DNA of 64,000 bases from contig CAVQRB010000001.1 in NCBI GenBank assembly GCA_963715055.1, positions 62,001 through 126,000 of the forward strand, in the 5' to 3' direction. Both the position numbers and the translations under genes were made by a program. Shown piece by piece: positions 18,076 through 28,786 of the stretch (position 1 is the first letter of the stretch; each line of letters opens with the position of its first letter). This stretch comes from CAVQRB01 sp963715055 (GTDB lineage: Bacteria > Pseudomonadota > Alphaproteobacteria > Rhodobacterales > Rhodobacteraceae). The notes under the pieces were generated by a model. The model was given only the letters and a program-made list of their open reading frames with translations, did no database searches and was not told the origin of the DNA.

Positions 18076-18076
<1 letters not shown>
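16991..18076 (+). CDS. glpT: Glycerol ABC importer ATPase GlpT
   Basis: A 361-residue ABC ATPase, partner of GlpS. The P-loop GSSGCGKST, Walker B LLFDEP and switch histidine in YVTHDQTEA are intact. The signature motif is replaced by text around ADAKQKISLGRG, without LSGGQ. Its own nucleotide site therefore pairs with the intact signature of GlpS. The start ATG overlaps the glpS stop; a GTG one codon earlier is possible. This is not the unrelated antiporter also named GlpT in enterobacteria. Confidence 0.93.
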
Positions 18077-19819
<1,743 letters not shown>

Positions 19820-19820
<1 letters not shown>

Positions 19821-20147
19821 TGAGCGTCCCGTTGAGCGAAATTCGCACTATGGGCAATGCTGTTTTCGATGCAATCGAAGCCAGCGGTGCCGCGAGCCTG
19901 GAACCCGTCGAAGGCTTCTATTGGTGCCTCGACAGTGGGCGAGGCTTGGGACTTGTCACGCCAGCCTGCGCTGCTGACCGGTGATCTCAATGACGACATT
20001 TCCGATATTCGCAAGGACCTGACTGAATACACCGAAATTGCGGAAAAGATCGCATGGCATACATTGGATCATTTTATCGGCGTCCTGACGGCACTGTCTT
20101 ATCAATACAAACTGCGCCACGATCTTTTGAAAGGGGAGGCACCTTAA
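19820..20147 (+). pseudogene. Small conserved-looking glp-operon gene, split by +1 frameshift
   Basis: Two frames make up one likely gene. The first begins with an ATG that overlaps the glpQ stop by one base, exactly like the other glp genes, and runs into a stop after 54 residues. The second is open to 20147 and ends one base before the next gene. Removing one G from the GGG run at 19937-19939 joins them as LDSG-EAWDLSRQPALL and gives a protein of about 108 residues with a helical C-terminal half. No signal, membrane helix or known motif was recognised. If the base is real, translation could still start at 19857 or 19935 and yield a shorter protein. Confidence 0.5.
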
Positions 20148-20420
20148 ATGGCATGGATGGCATGGACATGGCCCACGGCGATCTTCTTCTTGGTGATCGC
20201 CTGCCTGCTGATCACTTTCACGATCCTTGCGATCAAATACCCGGAAACGCCCCGCACGGGCATCCTCCGGATCGAAACCACGCGGGGGGATCGCTTGTTC
20301 ATCACCCTGCTGGGCTCGGCCTTCATCAATCTGATCTGGCTGGGTCTCGAGGTCGCGCCGCAGCCCTATGCGCTGCTGGCGTGTCTTGTCTATGCCGCAG
20401 CGGTTTTTCGCTGGGTATAA
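20148..20420 (+). CDS. Small integral membrane protein, DUF2160 type
   Basis: A 90-residue protein with two clear membrane segments (about 10-28 and 51-69) and a third hydrophobic stretch near the C terminus (71-88). The sequence, with TTRGDRLFI in the middle loop, matches the DUF2160 small membrane proteins found in glycerol importer operons between the permease and binding-protein genes. It starts directly after the preceding stop. Its role is unknown; an accessory subunit of the GlpPQ channel is the obvious guess. Confidence 0.82.
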   Translation: MAWMAWTWPTAIFFLVIACLLITFTILAIKYPETPRTGILRIETTRGDRLFITLLGSAFINLIWLGLEVAPQPYALLACLVYAAAVFRWV

Positions 20421-20495
20421 GAAAGAACGGCGGGTCCGGGCATTTCCGGGCCGCTGACACTGAAAACGGTTCAAAAAAGTCTAGGGAGGACACAC

Positions 20496-22217
20496 ATGAA
20501 CTTTTCACTGAAATCCACCACGGCAATGGGCGCGCTCGTCGCATCCCTTGCGATGCCGGCCTGGGCCGACATGGAGGCAGCACGCGCGTTTCTCGACAAT
20601 GAGATCGCAGGCCTCTCCGTGCTCGACCGCGCCGCACAGGAAGCGGAGATGCAATTCTTCGTCGACGCCGCGGCCCCTTTCGCGGGCATGGAGATCAAGG
20701 TCGTGTCGGAAACGATCACGACCCATGAGTATGAAAGCCAGGTTCTTGCCCCGGCTTTCACCGCCATCACCGGCATCAAGGTCACCCATGACCTGATCGG
20801 GGAAGGCGACGTTGTCGAAAAGCTGCAGACGCAGATGCAGTCGGGCGAGAACATCTACGACGCCTATACCAACGACAGCGACCTGATCGGCACCCATTGG
20901 CGCTATCAGCAGGTGCGCAACCTGACCGACTGGATGGCAAATGAGGGTGCTGATGTAACCTCTCCGACGCTTGATCTCGCGGACTTCATCGGCACGCAGT
21001 TCACCACGGCCCCTGATGGCAAGCTCTACCAACTGCCGAGCCAGCAGTTCGCGAACCTTTACTGGTTCCGCTACGACTGGTTCAACGACGAGAAGAACAA
21101 GGCCGATTTCAAAGCCGCCTATGGCTATGATCTGGGTGTGCCGGTGAACTGGTCCGCCTATGAGGACATCGCCGAGTTCTTCACCGGTCGTGACCTCAGC
21201 CACATGGGTGTGGAAGGCGAAGTCTTCGGCAACATGGACTACGGCAAGAAGGACCCCAGCCTCGGCTGGCGCTACACCGATGCGTGGATGTCCATGGCGG
21301 GCATGGGCGACGTGGGTGAACCCAACGGCCTGCCGGTCGACGAATGGGGCATCCGGGTGAACGAGAACTCGCAGCCCGTCGGCTCCTGCGTTGCGCGTGG
21401 CGGTGCCACCAACGATGCGGCGGCAGTCTATGCCGTGACCAAGGCAATCGAATGGCTGCAGAAGTACTCGCCGCCAGCGGCTGCGGGCATGACCTTCGGC
21501 GAGGCCGGACCGATCCCCGCGCAAGGCAACGTGGCCCAGCAGATGTTCTGGTACACCGCCTTTACCGCGGCGACGGTTCTGCCCGACCTGCCGGTGATGA
21601 ACGAGGATGGCACGCCGAAGTGGCGGATGGCACCCTCGCCGCACGGCGTCTACTGGAAAGAAGGCCAGAAGGTCGGCTATCAGGACGTTGGGTCCTGGAC
21701 GCTGATGAAATCGACGCCCGAGGATCGTGCCAAGGCGGCATGGCTTTATGCGCAGTTCGTCACCTCCAAGACCGTGGACCTCAAGAAGTCCGACGTCGGT
21801 CTGACCTTCATCCGTGAAAGCACGATCAACTCGGACCATTTCACCGAGCGTGCCAACAAGCTGGGCGGTCTGATCGAGTTCTACCGCTCGCCGGCCCGCG
21901 TGGCATGGTCGCCCACCGGTACCAACGTGCCGGACTATCCGAAGCTGGCGCAGCTCTGGTGGCAGAACATCGGCGACGCGATGTCCGGTGCGAAGACGCC
22001 TCAGGAAGCGCTTGACGCCCTCTGTGCCGCTCAGGAGAGCGTGATGGAGCGGATCGAACGTGCGGGCGTTCAGGGTGACATCGGCCCGAAGATGAACGAA
22101 CCGCAGGATCCCGAGTACTGGTATGCGCAGCCCGGATCCCCGGTTGCGAAACTGGAGAACGAGGACGAAGAGCCGCAGACCGTCAGCTACGACGAGCTGA
22201 TCAAGTCCTGGCAGTAA
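20496..22217 (+). CDS. glpV: Glycerol ABC importer substrate-binding protein GlpV
   Basis: A 573-residue periplasmic binding protein, long for its class, as is usual for GlpV. The signal peptide ends near residue 24 (MPAWA-DM). The mature part has a family 1 extracellular solute-binding fold. AGGGAGGA gives a strong ribosome site and a 75-base gap separates it from the DUF2160 gene. A perfect 9-bp hairpin follows the stop codon. It captures glycerol for GlpPQ-ST. Confidence 0.93.
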   Translation: MNFSLKSTTAMGALVASLAMPAWADMEAARAFLDNEIAGLSVLDRAAQEAEMQFFVDAAAPFAGMEIKVVSETITTHEYESQVLAPAFTAITGIKVTHDLIGEGDVVEKLQTQMQSGENIYDAYTNDSDLIGTHWRYQQVRNLTDWMANEGADVTSPTLDLADFIGTQFTTAPDGKLYQLPSQQFANLYWFRYDWFNDEKNKADFKAAYGYDLGVPVNWSAYEDIAEFFTGRDLSHMGVEGEVFGNMDYGKKDPSLGWRYTDAWMSMAGMGDVGEPNGLPVDEWGIRVNENSQPVGSCVARGGATNDAAAVYAVTKAIEWLQKYSPPAAAGMTFGEAGPIPAQGNVAQQMFWYTAFTAATVLPDLPVMNEDGTPKWRMAPSPHGVYWKEGQKVGYQDVGSWTLMKSTPEDRAKAAWLYAQFVTSKTVDLKKSDVGLTFIRESTINSDHFTERANKLGGLIEFYRSPARVAWSPTGTNVPDYPKLAQLWWQNIGDAMSGAKTPQEALDALCAAQESVMERIERAGVQGDIGPKMNEPQDPEYWYAQPGSPVAKLENEDEEPQTVSYDELIKSWQ

Positions 22218-22230
22218 ATTCCTGACCCTT

Positions 22231-22259
22231 GGCCGGGGCGCCCCAGCGGTGCCCCGGCC
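22231..22259 (+). terminator. GC hairpin after glpV
   Basis: A perfect 9-bp stem (22231-22239 with 22251-22259) and an 11-base loop, 13 bases after the glpV stop. There is no T run, so it is more likely an mRNA-stabilising hairpin or a leaky terminator before glpK than a full terminator. Confidence 0.55.
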
Positions 22260-22312
22260 TCTTCACGGACCCATGTGTCCGAGCGAAATGACCAGACATC
22301 CGGGGTGCCGTC

Positions 22313-23800
22313 ATGACCCATATTCTCGCCATCGATCAGGGCACAACCTCGTCGCGCGCCATTCTGTTTGACGGGGCGATGAAGATCAAAGCCACCGCGC
22401 AGGAAGAGTTCGCTCAGCATTTCCCCGACAGCGGCTGGGTCGAACATGATCCGGGCGATCTGTGGTCCACCACGGCGGGCACCTGCCGCGCGGCCATCGA
22501 AAAAGCCGGCCTCGGGCCCGACGACATCGCCGCCATCGGCATTACCAACCAGCGCGAAACGACGCTCGTCTGGGACGCCAAGACTGGTCAGCCCGTCTAT
22601 AATGCCATCGTCTGGCAAGACCGCCGCACCGCGGACTATTGCCGCGAATTGCGCGAAGCGGGCCACGACAAGATGATCACCGCCCGCACCGGGTTGCTGG
22701 CCGATCCCTATTTCTCGGGCACCAAGCTGAAGTGGATTCTCGATAACGTCGAGGGTGCGCGCGCGCGGGCCGAGAAGGGCGAGTTGCTTTTCGGCACGGT
22801 CGATTGCTTCCTGATCTGGAAGCTGACCGGGGGGGCATCGCATGTGACCGATGCGACAAACGCAGCGCGCACGCTGCTTTATGACATCCACAAGGGCCGC
22901 TGGAGCCGCACGATCTGCGATCTCTTCGAGATCCCGCTGGCGATGCTGCCGGAGGTCAAGGATTGCGCCGCCGACTTCGGCATGACCCGGCCCGATCTGT
23001 TCGGCAGGCCGATCCCCATTCTGGGTGTCGCAGGCGATCAGCAGGCCGCGACCATCGGGCAGGCGTGCTTCGAGCCCGGCATGATGAAATCGACCTATGG
23101 GACCGGATGCTTTGCCCTCCTGAACACCGGCGAGACGGCGGTCACTTCGAACAATCGTCTGCTCACGACCATCGCCTATCAGTTCGACGGCAAGCCGACC
23201 TATGCGCTTGAGGGGTCGATCTTCATAGCGGGGGCGGTCGTGCAATGGCTGCGCGACGGGCTCAAGATCATCCGGGAAGCCTCCGAGACGCATCCCTTGG
23301 CCGAGACGGCCGACCCCAATCAGAACGTCGTGCTCGTACCGGCTTTCGTGGGTCTCGGCGCGCCTTATTGGAACGCCGAATGCCGGGGTGCTGTTTTCGG
23401 CCTCACGCGCAATTCCGGCCCTGCAGAATTCGCCAAGGCGGCGCTCGAGAGTGTCGGCTACCAGACCCGTGATCTGCTGGAGGCGATGCAGGCGGACTGG
23501 CAGGCTTCCGGCGCCTCGGCGACGCTGCGGGTGGATGGCGGCATGTCGGCCTCAGGCTGGGCGATGCAGTTCCTGTCGGATATCATAGGTGCGCCCGTGG
23601 ACCGGCCGCAGGTGCTTGAGACCACCGCGCTGGGGGCTGCCTGGCTTGCAGGCCAGCGGGCAGGGGTCTATCCCGACATGGCCGGTTTTGCCCAGAACTG
23701 GGCGCTTGACCGGACTTTCGAGCCTGCCATGCAGAGTGCCACGCGTGACGCCAAATATGCGGCCTGGAAGCGGGCTGTTGCCGCGACCATGAGCTTCTGA
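22313..23800 (+). CDS. glpK: Glycerol kinase
   Basis: A 495-residue FGGY-family kinase that phosphorylates incoming glycerol to glycerol 3-phosphate, the substrate of GlpD and the inducer sensed by GlpR. The N-terminal phosphate loop DQGTTSSRAI and the glycerol-site text TNQRETT are present, and length and order match the family. It lies 95 bases after glpV and 26 bases before the iron alcohol dehydrogenase gene. Confidence 0.96.
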   Translation: MTHILAIDQGTTSSRAILFDGAMKIKATAQEEFAQHFPDSGWVEHDPGDLWSTTAGTCRAAIEKAGLGPDDIAAIGITNQRETTLVWDAKTGQPVYNAIVWQDRRTADYCRELREAGHDKMITARTGLLADPYFSGTKLKWILDNVEGARARAEKGELLFGTVDCFLIWKLTGGASHVTDATNAARTLLYDIHKGRWSRTICDLFEIPLAMLPEVKDCAADFGMTRPDLFGRPIPILGVAGDQQAATIGQACFEPGMMKSTYGTGCFALLNTGETAVTSNNRLLTTIAYQFDGKPTYALEGSIFIAGAVVQWLRDGLKIIREASETHPLAETADPNQNVVLVPAFVGLGAPYWNAECRGAVFGLTRNSGPAEFAKAALESVGYQTRDLLEAMQADWQASGASATLRVDGGMSASGWAMQFLSDIIGAPVDRPQVLETTALGAAWLAGQRAGVYPDMAGFAQNWALDRTFEPAMQSATRDAKYAAWKRAVAATMSF

Positions 23801-23826
23801 ACCCCGGTGCAAGCAAGGCCAATGGC

Positions 23827-24972
23827 ATGACTCCCTTCTCCTTCCTCACCGCTGGCCGCATCCTTTTCGGGCGCGGGCAAGCATCGCAGGCTGCCTTGGC
23901 CGTCTCGGCTTTCGGCAAGCGCGTGGCGCTGGTGCGCGGCGGATCGGTCCCTTGGGCAGATGTCCTGGCCGGAGGCCTGATGGAACGAGGATGCACCGTC
24001 ACGCAGGTCTCCTGCCGCCGCGAGCCTGATGTGCCCGGACTGATCAATGCGCTGGCCACCACCCGGCAGGCCGGCGTCGATGTGGTCGTTGCCGTGGGCG
24101 GCGGGGCTGTCATCGACATGGGCAAGGCGCTGGCGGCTCTCCTGCCGTCCTCCTCTGACATCATGGACCACCTCGAAGGGGTGGGAAGAGCCCTGCCGCT
24201 GTCGCAAGCGCCTCTGCCCTTCGTTGCCCTGCCGACGACGGCCGGGACCGGCGCCGAGGTGACCAAGAATGCGGTGATCGCGGTGCCCGAGGCGGGTCGC
24301 AAGGTCAGCCTGCGGGACGACCGGATGTTGCCCGACCTCGCCATTGTGGACCCCGCACTGACCGACAACGCGCCGCGCGCTGTCACTCTGGCTTCCGGTC
24401 TCGATGCGGTGACGCAGGTGATCGAGCCCTATCTCAGCAACCGTGCCAATGCGCTCACCGACGCGCTTTGTGTCACCGCGATACCGATGGGGCTTCGGGC
24501 GCTGGCGACGCTGGAGCGGAAGGAAGACGCGCCCGCCCGGGACGCGATGGCCTTTGTCAGCCTCTGCGGTGGCCTGGCACTTGCCAATGCGGGGCTCGGG
24601 GCCGTGCACGGGTTGGCCGGGGTGATCGGCGGAAGGCTGGGCGCGCCGCATGGCCTGATCTGCGGGCGATTGCTCGGGCCGGTGCTGACGGCCAACCGGC
24701 AGGCGCTCGCAGAGGCCGGTCGTGACCACGCACGGTTTGACGCGGTGGCAAGCTGGCTCGCCGAGGCCCTTGGCGGTGATGCGGACTCCTCATTCGAAAG
24801 GCTCACACCGCTCCTGGACGACTGGGGCCTGCCGCGTCTGGGGCAGTGGGCCAAACCGCAGATCGATCTGCTGGAGATCGCGCGCGAAGCGTCCTCTGCC
24901 TCGTCGATGCGGGCCAATCCCTGCGAACTCCCCCCTGAAGCCTTGGTAAGTCTGATGCGGCAAGCGCTCTGA
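23827..24972 (+). CDS. Iron-type alcohol dehydrogenase with one altered metal ligand
   Basis: A 381-residue group III (iron-containing) alcohol dehydrogenase. The nucleotide loop GGGAVIDMGK and TTAGTGAE are typical. The metal site keeps Asp193, His261 and His275, but the position that is normally the second ligand, a histidine in DxxxH, is Gln197 (DAVTQ). The change may alter or weaken metal binding. Lying 26 bases after glpK, it may handle a three-carbon alcohol or aldehyde linked to glycerol use; the substrate cannot be read from sequence. Maleylacetate reductase-like enzymes belong to the same superfamily. Confidence 0.82.
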   Translation: MTPFSFLTAGRILFGRGQASQAALAVSAFGKRVALVRGGSVPWADVLAGGLMERGCTVTQVSCRREPDVPGLINALATTRQAGVDVVVAVGGGAVIDMGKALAALLPSSSDIMDHLEGVGRALPLSQAPLPFVALPTTAGTGAEVTKNAVIAVPEAGRKVSLRDDRMLPDLAIVDPALTDNAPRAVTLASGLDAVTQVIEPYLSNRANALTDALCVTAIPMGLRALATLERKEDAPARDAMAFVSLCGGLALANAGLGAVHGLAGVIGGRLGAPHGLICGRLLGPVLTANRQALAEAGRDHARFDAVASWLAEALGGDADSSFERLTPLLDDWGLPRLGQWAKPQIDLLEIAREASSASSMRANPCELPPEALVSLMRQAL

Positions 24973-25134
24973 CACAAGGCAGTCACCTTTGATGGGTGGC
25001 AAGCGGCGCGACGTCGCCTTGAAACATTCAACGGGGTCTCGGTCGTGCGTTCCGGCAAGGCCACGTGCCGTATCGGCGGAAATTCTGTTGCAAAGACCCG
25101 ATTGAACCATTGCAGTTTATGTAATAATGTGCTC

Positions 25135-25146
25135 GTTAGCGCTAAC
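25135..25146 (+). promoter_or_regulatory. Perfect 12-bp palindrome upstream of gap, LacI-type operator
   Basis: GTTAGCGCTAAC is a perfect palindrome with the central CG step typical of LacI-family operators. It lies 55 bases before the gap start codon, in the leader of the gap-edd-eda genes, and probably controls all three. The cognate regulator is not encoded in the window. Confidence 0.6.
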
Positions 25147-25201
25147 AAGTCGGACCTGCGGTTTTCGCCGCGCCTTTCTGAGCACTCTGGGGAACGAGAT
25201 T

Positions 25202-26209
25202 ATGGCACATACAGTCGCGATAAACGGATTTGGACGGATCGGGCGCTGCGTCCTGCGCGCACTGATCGAAAACAAGGTCTCCGACATGGAGGTCGTGGCG
25301 ATCAACGATCTGGCGAGCCCGGAAACGCTGGCGCATCTCTTGAAATACGACTCTGTTCATGGGCGGCTCAAGGCCGATGTTGCGGTCAAGAGCGACGGGA
25401 TTGTCGTCAATGGCAAGCATATTGCCATCACGGCGATCCGGAACCCGGCGGAACTGCCGTGGAAAGGTGTCGACGTGGCGATGGAATGCACCGGTCTCTT
25501 TACCGCCCGCGACAAGGCGGCGGCGCATTTGGAGAACGGCTCCAAGCGCGTGCTGGTCTCGGCACCCGGTGCGGGCGCGGATCGCACCGTGGTCTGGGGG
25601 GTGAACCACAAGGAGATGACGAAGGACGATATCGTCGTCTCGAACGCCTCCTGCACCACGAATTGCCTCGCGCCTGTGGCCTATATCCTTGACCGCGAGT
25701 TCGGCATCAAGACCGGATACATGACCACCGTACATTCCTATACTGGCGATCAGCCGTCCCATGACACCCCGCACAAGGACCTCTACCGCGGTCGCGCCGC
25801 GGCACTGTCGATGGTGCCGACCTCCACCGGGGCGGCCAAGGCGATCTCGCTGGTGCTGCCGCATCTGGAAGGGCGGCTCGAAGGGTCTGCCGTGCGTGTG
25901 CCCACGGCGAATGTCTCGCTGGTCGATCTCTGCGTGATGACCGACAAGCCCGCAACCAAGGACGCGATCAACGCGGCCATGAAAGCGGCATCCGAAGGCG
26001 CGCTCAAGGGGGTGCTCGGCTACGAAACTGATCCGATGGTCTCGACCGATTTCAACCATGACCCGCGGTCTTCGGTCTTTGCACCAGCGCAGACCAGCGT
26101 CACCAAGGACGGCATGGTCCGCATTGTCAGCTGGTATGACAACGAATGGGGTTTCTCGAACCGGATGATCGACACTGGACGGCGGTTGGCGGAACTTGCC
26201 AAGTCCTGA
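25202..26209 (+). CDS. gap: Glyceraldehyde-3-phosphate dehydrogenase, type I
   Basis: A 335-residue NAD-dependent GAPDH. The N-terminal Rossmann text AINGFGRIGR and the active-site block SNASCTTNCLAP with Cys151 are intact. The ATG at 25202 follows GGGGAACGA; the longer frame upstream covers the palindromic operator and has no homology. Placed just before edd and eda, it supplies the step after aldolase cleavage of KDPG and so completes a hexose-phosphate-to-pyruvate route. A generic glycolytic or gluconeogenic role is also possible. Confidence 0.96.
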   Translation: MAHTVAINGFGRIGRCVLRALIENKVSDMEVVAINDLASPETLAHLLKYDSVHGRLKADVAVKSDGIVVNGKHIAITAIRNPAELPWKGVDVAMECTGLFTARDKAAAHLENGSKRVLVSAPGAGADRTVVWGVNHKEMTKDDIVVSNASCTTNCLAPVAYILDREFGIKTGYMTTVHSYTGDQPSHDTPHKDLYRGRAAALSMVPTSTGAAKAISLVLPHLEGRLEGSAVRVPTANVSLVDLCVMTDKPATKDAINAAMKAASEGALKGVLGYETDPMVSTDFNHDPRSSVFAPAQTSVTKDGMVRIVSWYDNEWGFSNRMIDTGRRLAELAKS

Positions 26210-26245
26210 CCACATCCGGACTTCAGAGTTGCAGGAGGCACGAAA

Positions 26246-28051
26246 ATGAGCCTGAATGACACCATCTCCCGCGTGACGGACCGTATCATCGAACGCAGTG
26301 CGGGCCTGCGCGGCGATTATCTCAAACGCATGCAGGCCGCGCGGTTCAAGGGACCGGCGCGGGCGCATCTGAGTTGCAGCGGCCAGGCGCATGCCTACGC
26401 GGGCGCAGGTTCGGACCAGGCCAAGATGGCGCATGAAAGCGCTGGCAATCTCGGCATCGTGACCACCTACAACGACATGCTCTCCGCGCATCAACCCTTC
26501 GAGCGGTTTCCCGAGCTGATCAAGCTAGCGGTGCGCGAGGCGGGCGGAACGGCGCAGGTCGCAGGCGGTGTTCCGGCCATGTGCGATGGTGTGACGCAAG
26601 GCGAGCCGGGGATGGAGCTGAGCCTCTTTTCGCGCGATGTCATTGCGCTGGCCACCGGCGTTGCCATGAGCCACAACACGTTCGATGCCGCCGTCTATCT
26701 CGGCGTCTGTGACAAGATCGTGCCGGGCCTCGTGATCGCAGCCCAAACTTTCGGCCATATCCCGACCGTTTTCCTGCCGGCGGGTCCCATGACTTCGGGG
26801 CTCTCCAACGACGAAAAATCGCTGGTGCGCCAGAAGTTCGCCGCCGGCGAAGTGGGCCGCCCGGAGCTCATGGCCGCGGAAATGGCGGCCTATCACGGCC
26901 CCGGCACCTGCACATTTTATGGCACCGCCAATACCAACCAGATGCTGATGGAGTTCATGGGACTGCACCTGCCGGGGGCCAGCTTCGTGACACCGAACAC
27001 CGGCCTGCGCGACGCGCTGACCTGCGAAGGGGCGAAGCGCGCCCTGGCACTCTCCGATCTGGGGGAAAACTACACGCCGGTCTATGACGTCCTTGATGAA
27101 CGCGCCTTCGTGAACGGCATCGTAGGGCTCAATGCCACGGGCGGGTCGACCAATCTGCTCATTCATCTGGTGGCGATGGCGCGGGCAGGGGGCATCCTTC
27201 TGGACTGGCAGGATTTTTCGGATATTTCCGAGGTGACGCCGCTGGTGGCGCGCATCTATCCCAACGGTCTTGCGGATGTGAACCATTTCCATGCGGCGGG
27301 CGGTCTGGGCTATGTCATCCGTGAACTGCTCGGCGCGGGTCTTCTTCATCCCGACACGACCACCGTCGCGGGCAAGGGGCTTGCGCTCTACACACAGGAG
27401 CCGAAATTCAAGGACGGCAAGGTCGTCTGGGAGCCCGGCACGACGAAAAGCCTCAACGACAAGATCGTGCGCCCGGCCGCTGATCCATTCCAGCCGACCG
27501 GCGGGCTCAAGCGGCTCACGGGCACCTTGGGCAATGCGGTGATGAAGGTCTCCGCGGTCAAACCCGAGCACCATGTGGTCGAAGCCCCGGCCCGGGTTTT
27601 CAACGATCAGGAAGAGGTCAAGGCCGCCTGCAAGGCCGGGGAGATCACCGCCGACACGGTGATCGTGGTCCGCTTTCAGGGTCCCAAGGCCAACGGCATG
27701 CCGGAATTGCACAGCCTCACACCGCTTCTGAAGAACCTGCAGGCCAAGGGTCTCAACGTGGCGCTGGTCACGGACGGGCGCATGTCCGGTGCTTCCGGAT
27801 CGGTGCCCGCGGCGATCCATGTGAGTCCCGAGGCGCTCGATGGCGGTGCGATCAGCAAGCTGCAGGACGGCGATCTGCTGCGCGTAGATGCGGTGGCGGG
27901 CGTGCTCGACATCCTGACCCCGGGCGTGCTCGATCGCGCCCCGGCCAGTGCCGATCTCGGCGGCAATGAATTCGGCCTCGGCCGCGAACTCTTCGCGCTC
28001 TTCCGCCAGAAGGTCGGCTCGGCCGATACCGGCGCAAGCGTGTTCTACTGA
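26246..28051 (+). CDS. edd: Phosphogluconate dehydratase
   Basis: A 601-residue IlvD/Edd-family iron-sulfur dehydratase of the usual Edd length. Cluster-binding contexts are visible (MCDGVTQGEPGME and YLGVCDKIVPG). It converts 6-phosphogluconate to 2-keto-3-deoxy-6-phosphogluconate in the Entner-Doudoroff pathway. The ribosome site GCAGGAGGC precedes the start. It is 36 bases after gap and 16 before eda, probably one transcript under the palindrome at 25135. Confidence 0.96.
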   Translation: MSLNDTISRVTDRIIERSAGLRGDYLKRMQAARFKGPARAHLSCSGQAHAYAGAGSDQAKMAHESAGNLGIVTTYNDMLSAHQPFERFPELIKLAVREAGGTAQVAGGVPAMCDGVTQGEPGMELSLFSRDVIALATGVAMSHNTFDAAVYLGVCDKIVPGLVIAAQTFGHIPTVFLPAGPMTSGLSNDEKSLVRQKFAAGEVGRPELMAAEMAAYHGPGTCTFYGTANTNQMLMEFMGLHLPGASFVTPNTGLRDALTCEGAKRALALSDLGENYTPVYDVLDERAFVNGIVGLNATGGSTNLLIHLVAMARAGGILLDWQDFSDISEVTPLVARIYPNGLADVNHFHAAGGLGYVIRELLGAGLLHPDTTTVAGKGLALYTQEPKFKDGKVVWEPGTTKSLNDKIVRPAADPFQPTGGLKRLTGTLGNAVMKVSAVKPEHHVVEAPARVFNDQEEVKAACKAGEITADTVIVVRFQGPKANGMPELHSLTPLLKNLQAKGLNVALVTDGRMSGASGSVPAAIHVSPEALDGGAISKLQDGDLLRVDAVAGVLDILTPGVLDRAPASADLGGNEFGLGRELFALFRQKVGSADTGASVFY

Positions 28052-28067
28052 CGAAAGGATACTTTCC

Positions 28068-28709
28068 ATGACCCCGCAAGACGCCAGCAAGCGCGCCCGT
28101 GAAATTTGCGGGCTCGCCCCGATCGTTCCGGTGCTCGTGGTCACGGACGCCCGGCACGCCCGACCGCTGGCCGAGGCGCTGGTGGCCGGTGGCCTGCCTG
28201 CACTGGAGGTGACGCTGCGCACCCCGGCGGCCCTCGAGGTGATTGCCGAAATGGCCAAGGTCAAGGGCGGCGTTGTCGGAGCCGGCACCCTCGTGACACC
28301 TGCGGATGTTCGCGCTGCCAAGGCCGCGGGTGCTACCTTCGGCGTCTCTCCCGGCGCGACGGATGCGCTCATCGCGGCCTGCGAGGCGGAAGACCTGCCG
28401 CTGCTGGCCGGTGCCGCGACCGCCACCGAAGCCATGCGCCTGCTGGAGCGCGGCTATGACATGCTGAAGTTCTTCCCCGCCGAAGCTTCGGGCGGCGCGC
28501 CCGCACTCAAGGCGATCGGCGCGCCATTGCCGCAGATTTCCTTCTGCCCCACTGGTGGCGTCAGCCCGCAAAACGCGCAGAGCTACCTGTCGCTGCCCAA
28601 TGTCGTCTGCGCGGGCGGCAGCTGGGTAGCCCCCGCCGATCTGGTCGCAAAGGGCGACTGGGCGGGGATCGAAGCGCTTGCCCGGGACGCGAGCAAGCTG
28701 GGCCGCTAG
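28068..28709 (+). CDS. eda: KDPG aldolase (2-dehydro-3-deoxyphosphogluconate aldolase)
   Basis: A 213-residue class I aldolase of the KDPG/KHG family that splits KDPG into pyruvate and glyceraldehyde 3-phosphate. The substrate-site glutamate lies in LEVTLRTP, the GAGT turn is present and the Schiff-base lysine is in MLKFFPAE. ATG 28068 with AAAGGA upstream was preferred to the longer frame that overlaps edd. It closes the gap-edd-eda group. Confidence 0.95.
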   Translation: MTPQDASKRAREICGLAPIVPVLVVTDARHARPLAEALVAGGLPALEVTLRTPAALEVIAEMAKVKGGVVGAGTLVTPADVRAAKAAGATFGVSPGATDALIAACEAEDLPLLAGAATATEAMRLLERGYDMLKFFPAEASGGAPALKAIGAPLPQISFCPTGGVSPQNAQSYLSLPNVVCAGGSWVAPADLVAKGDWAGIEALARDASKLGR

Positions 28710-28786
28710 GACGCCTGCCATTTTTCCAAGTTGCAGTACCTTGCGTTTCTGGCCAATCTTGACGAAGCCAGAACAGGAAGTGACCC

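Noticed and set aside
24990..25030. Partial inverted repeat (GGCGCGACGTCGCC) after the alcohol dehydrogenase gene as a terminator
   Set aside because: The arms do not pair well and there is no T run.
26525..28435. A 636-codon open frame on the - strand across edd and eda
   Set aside because: It covers two conserved genes and their junction and has no domain; a shadow frame.
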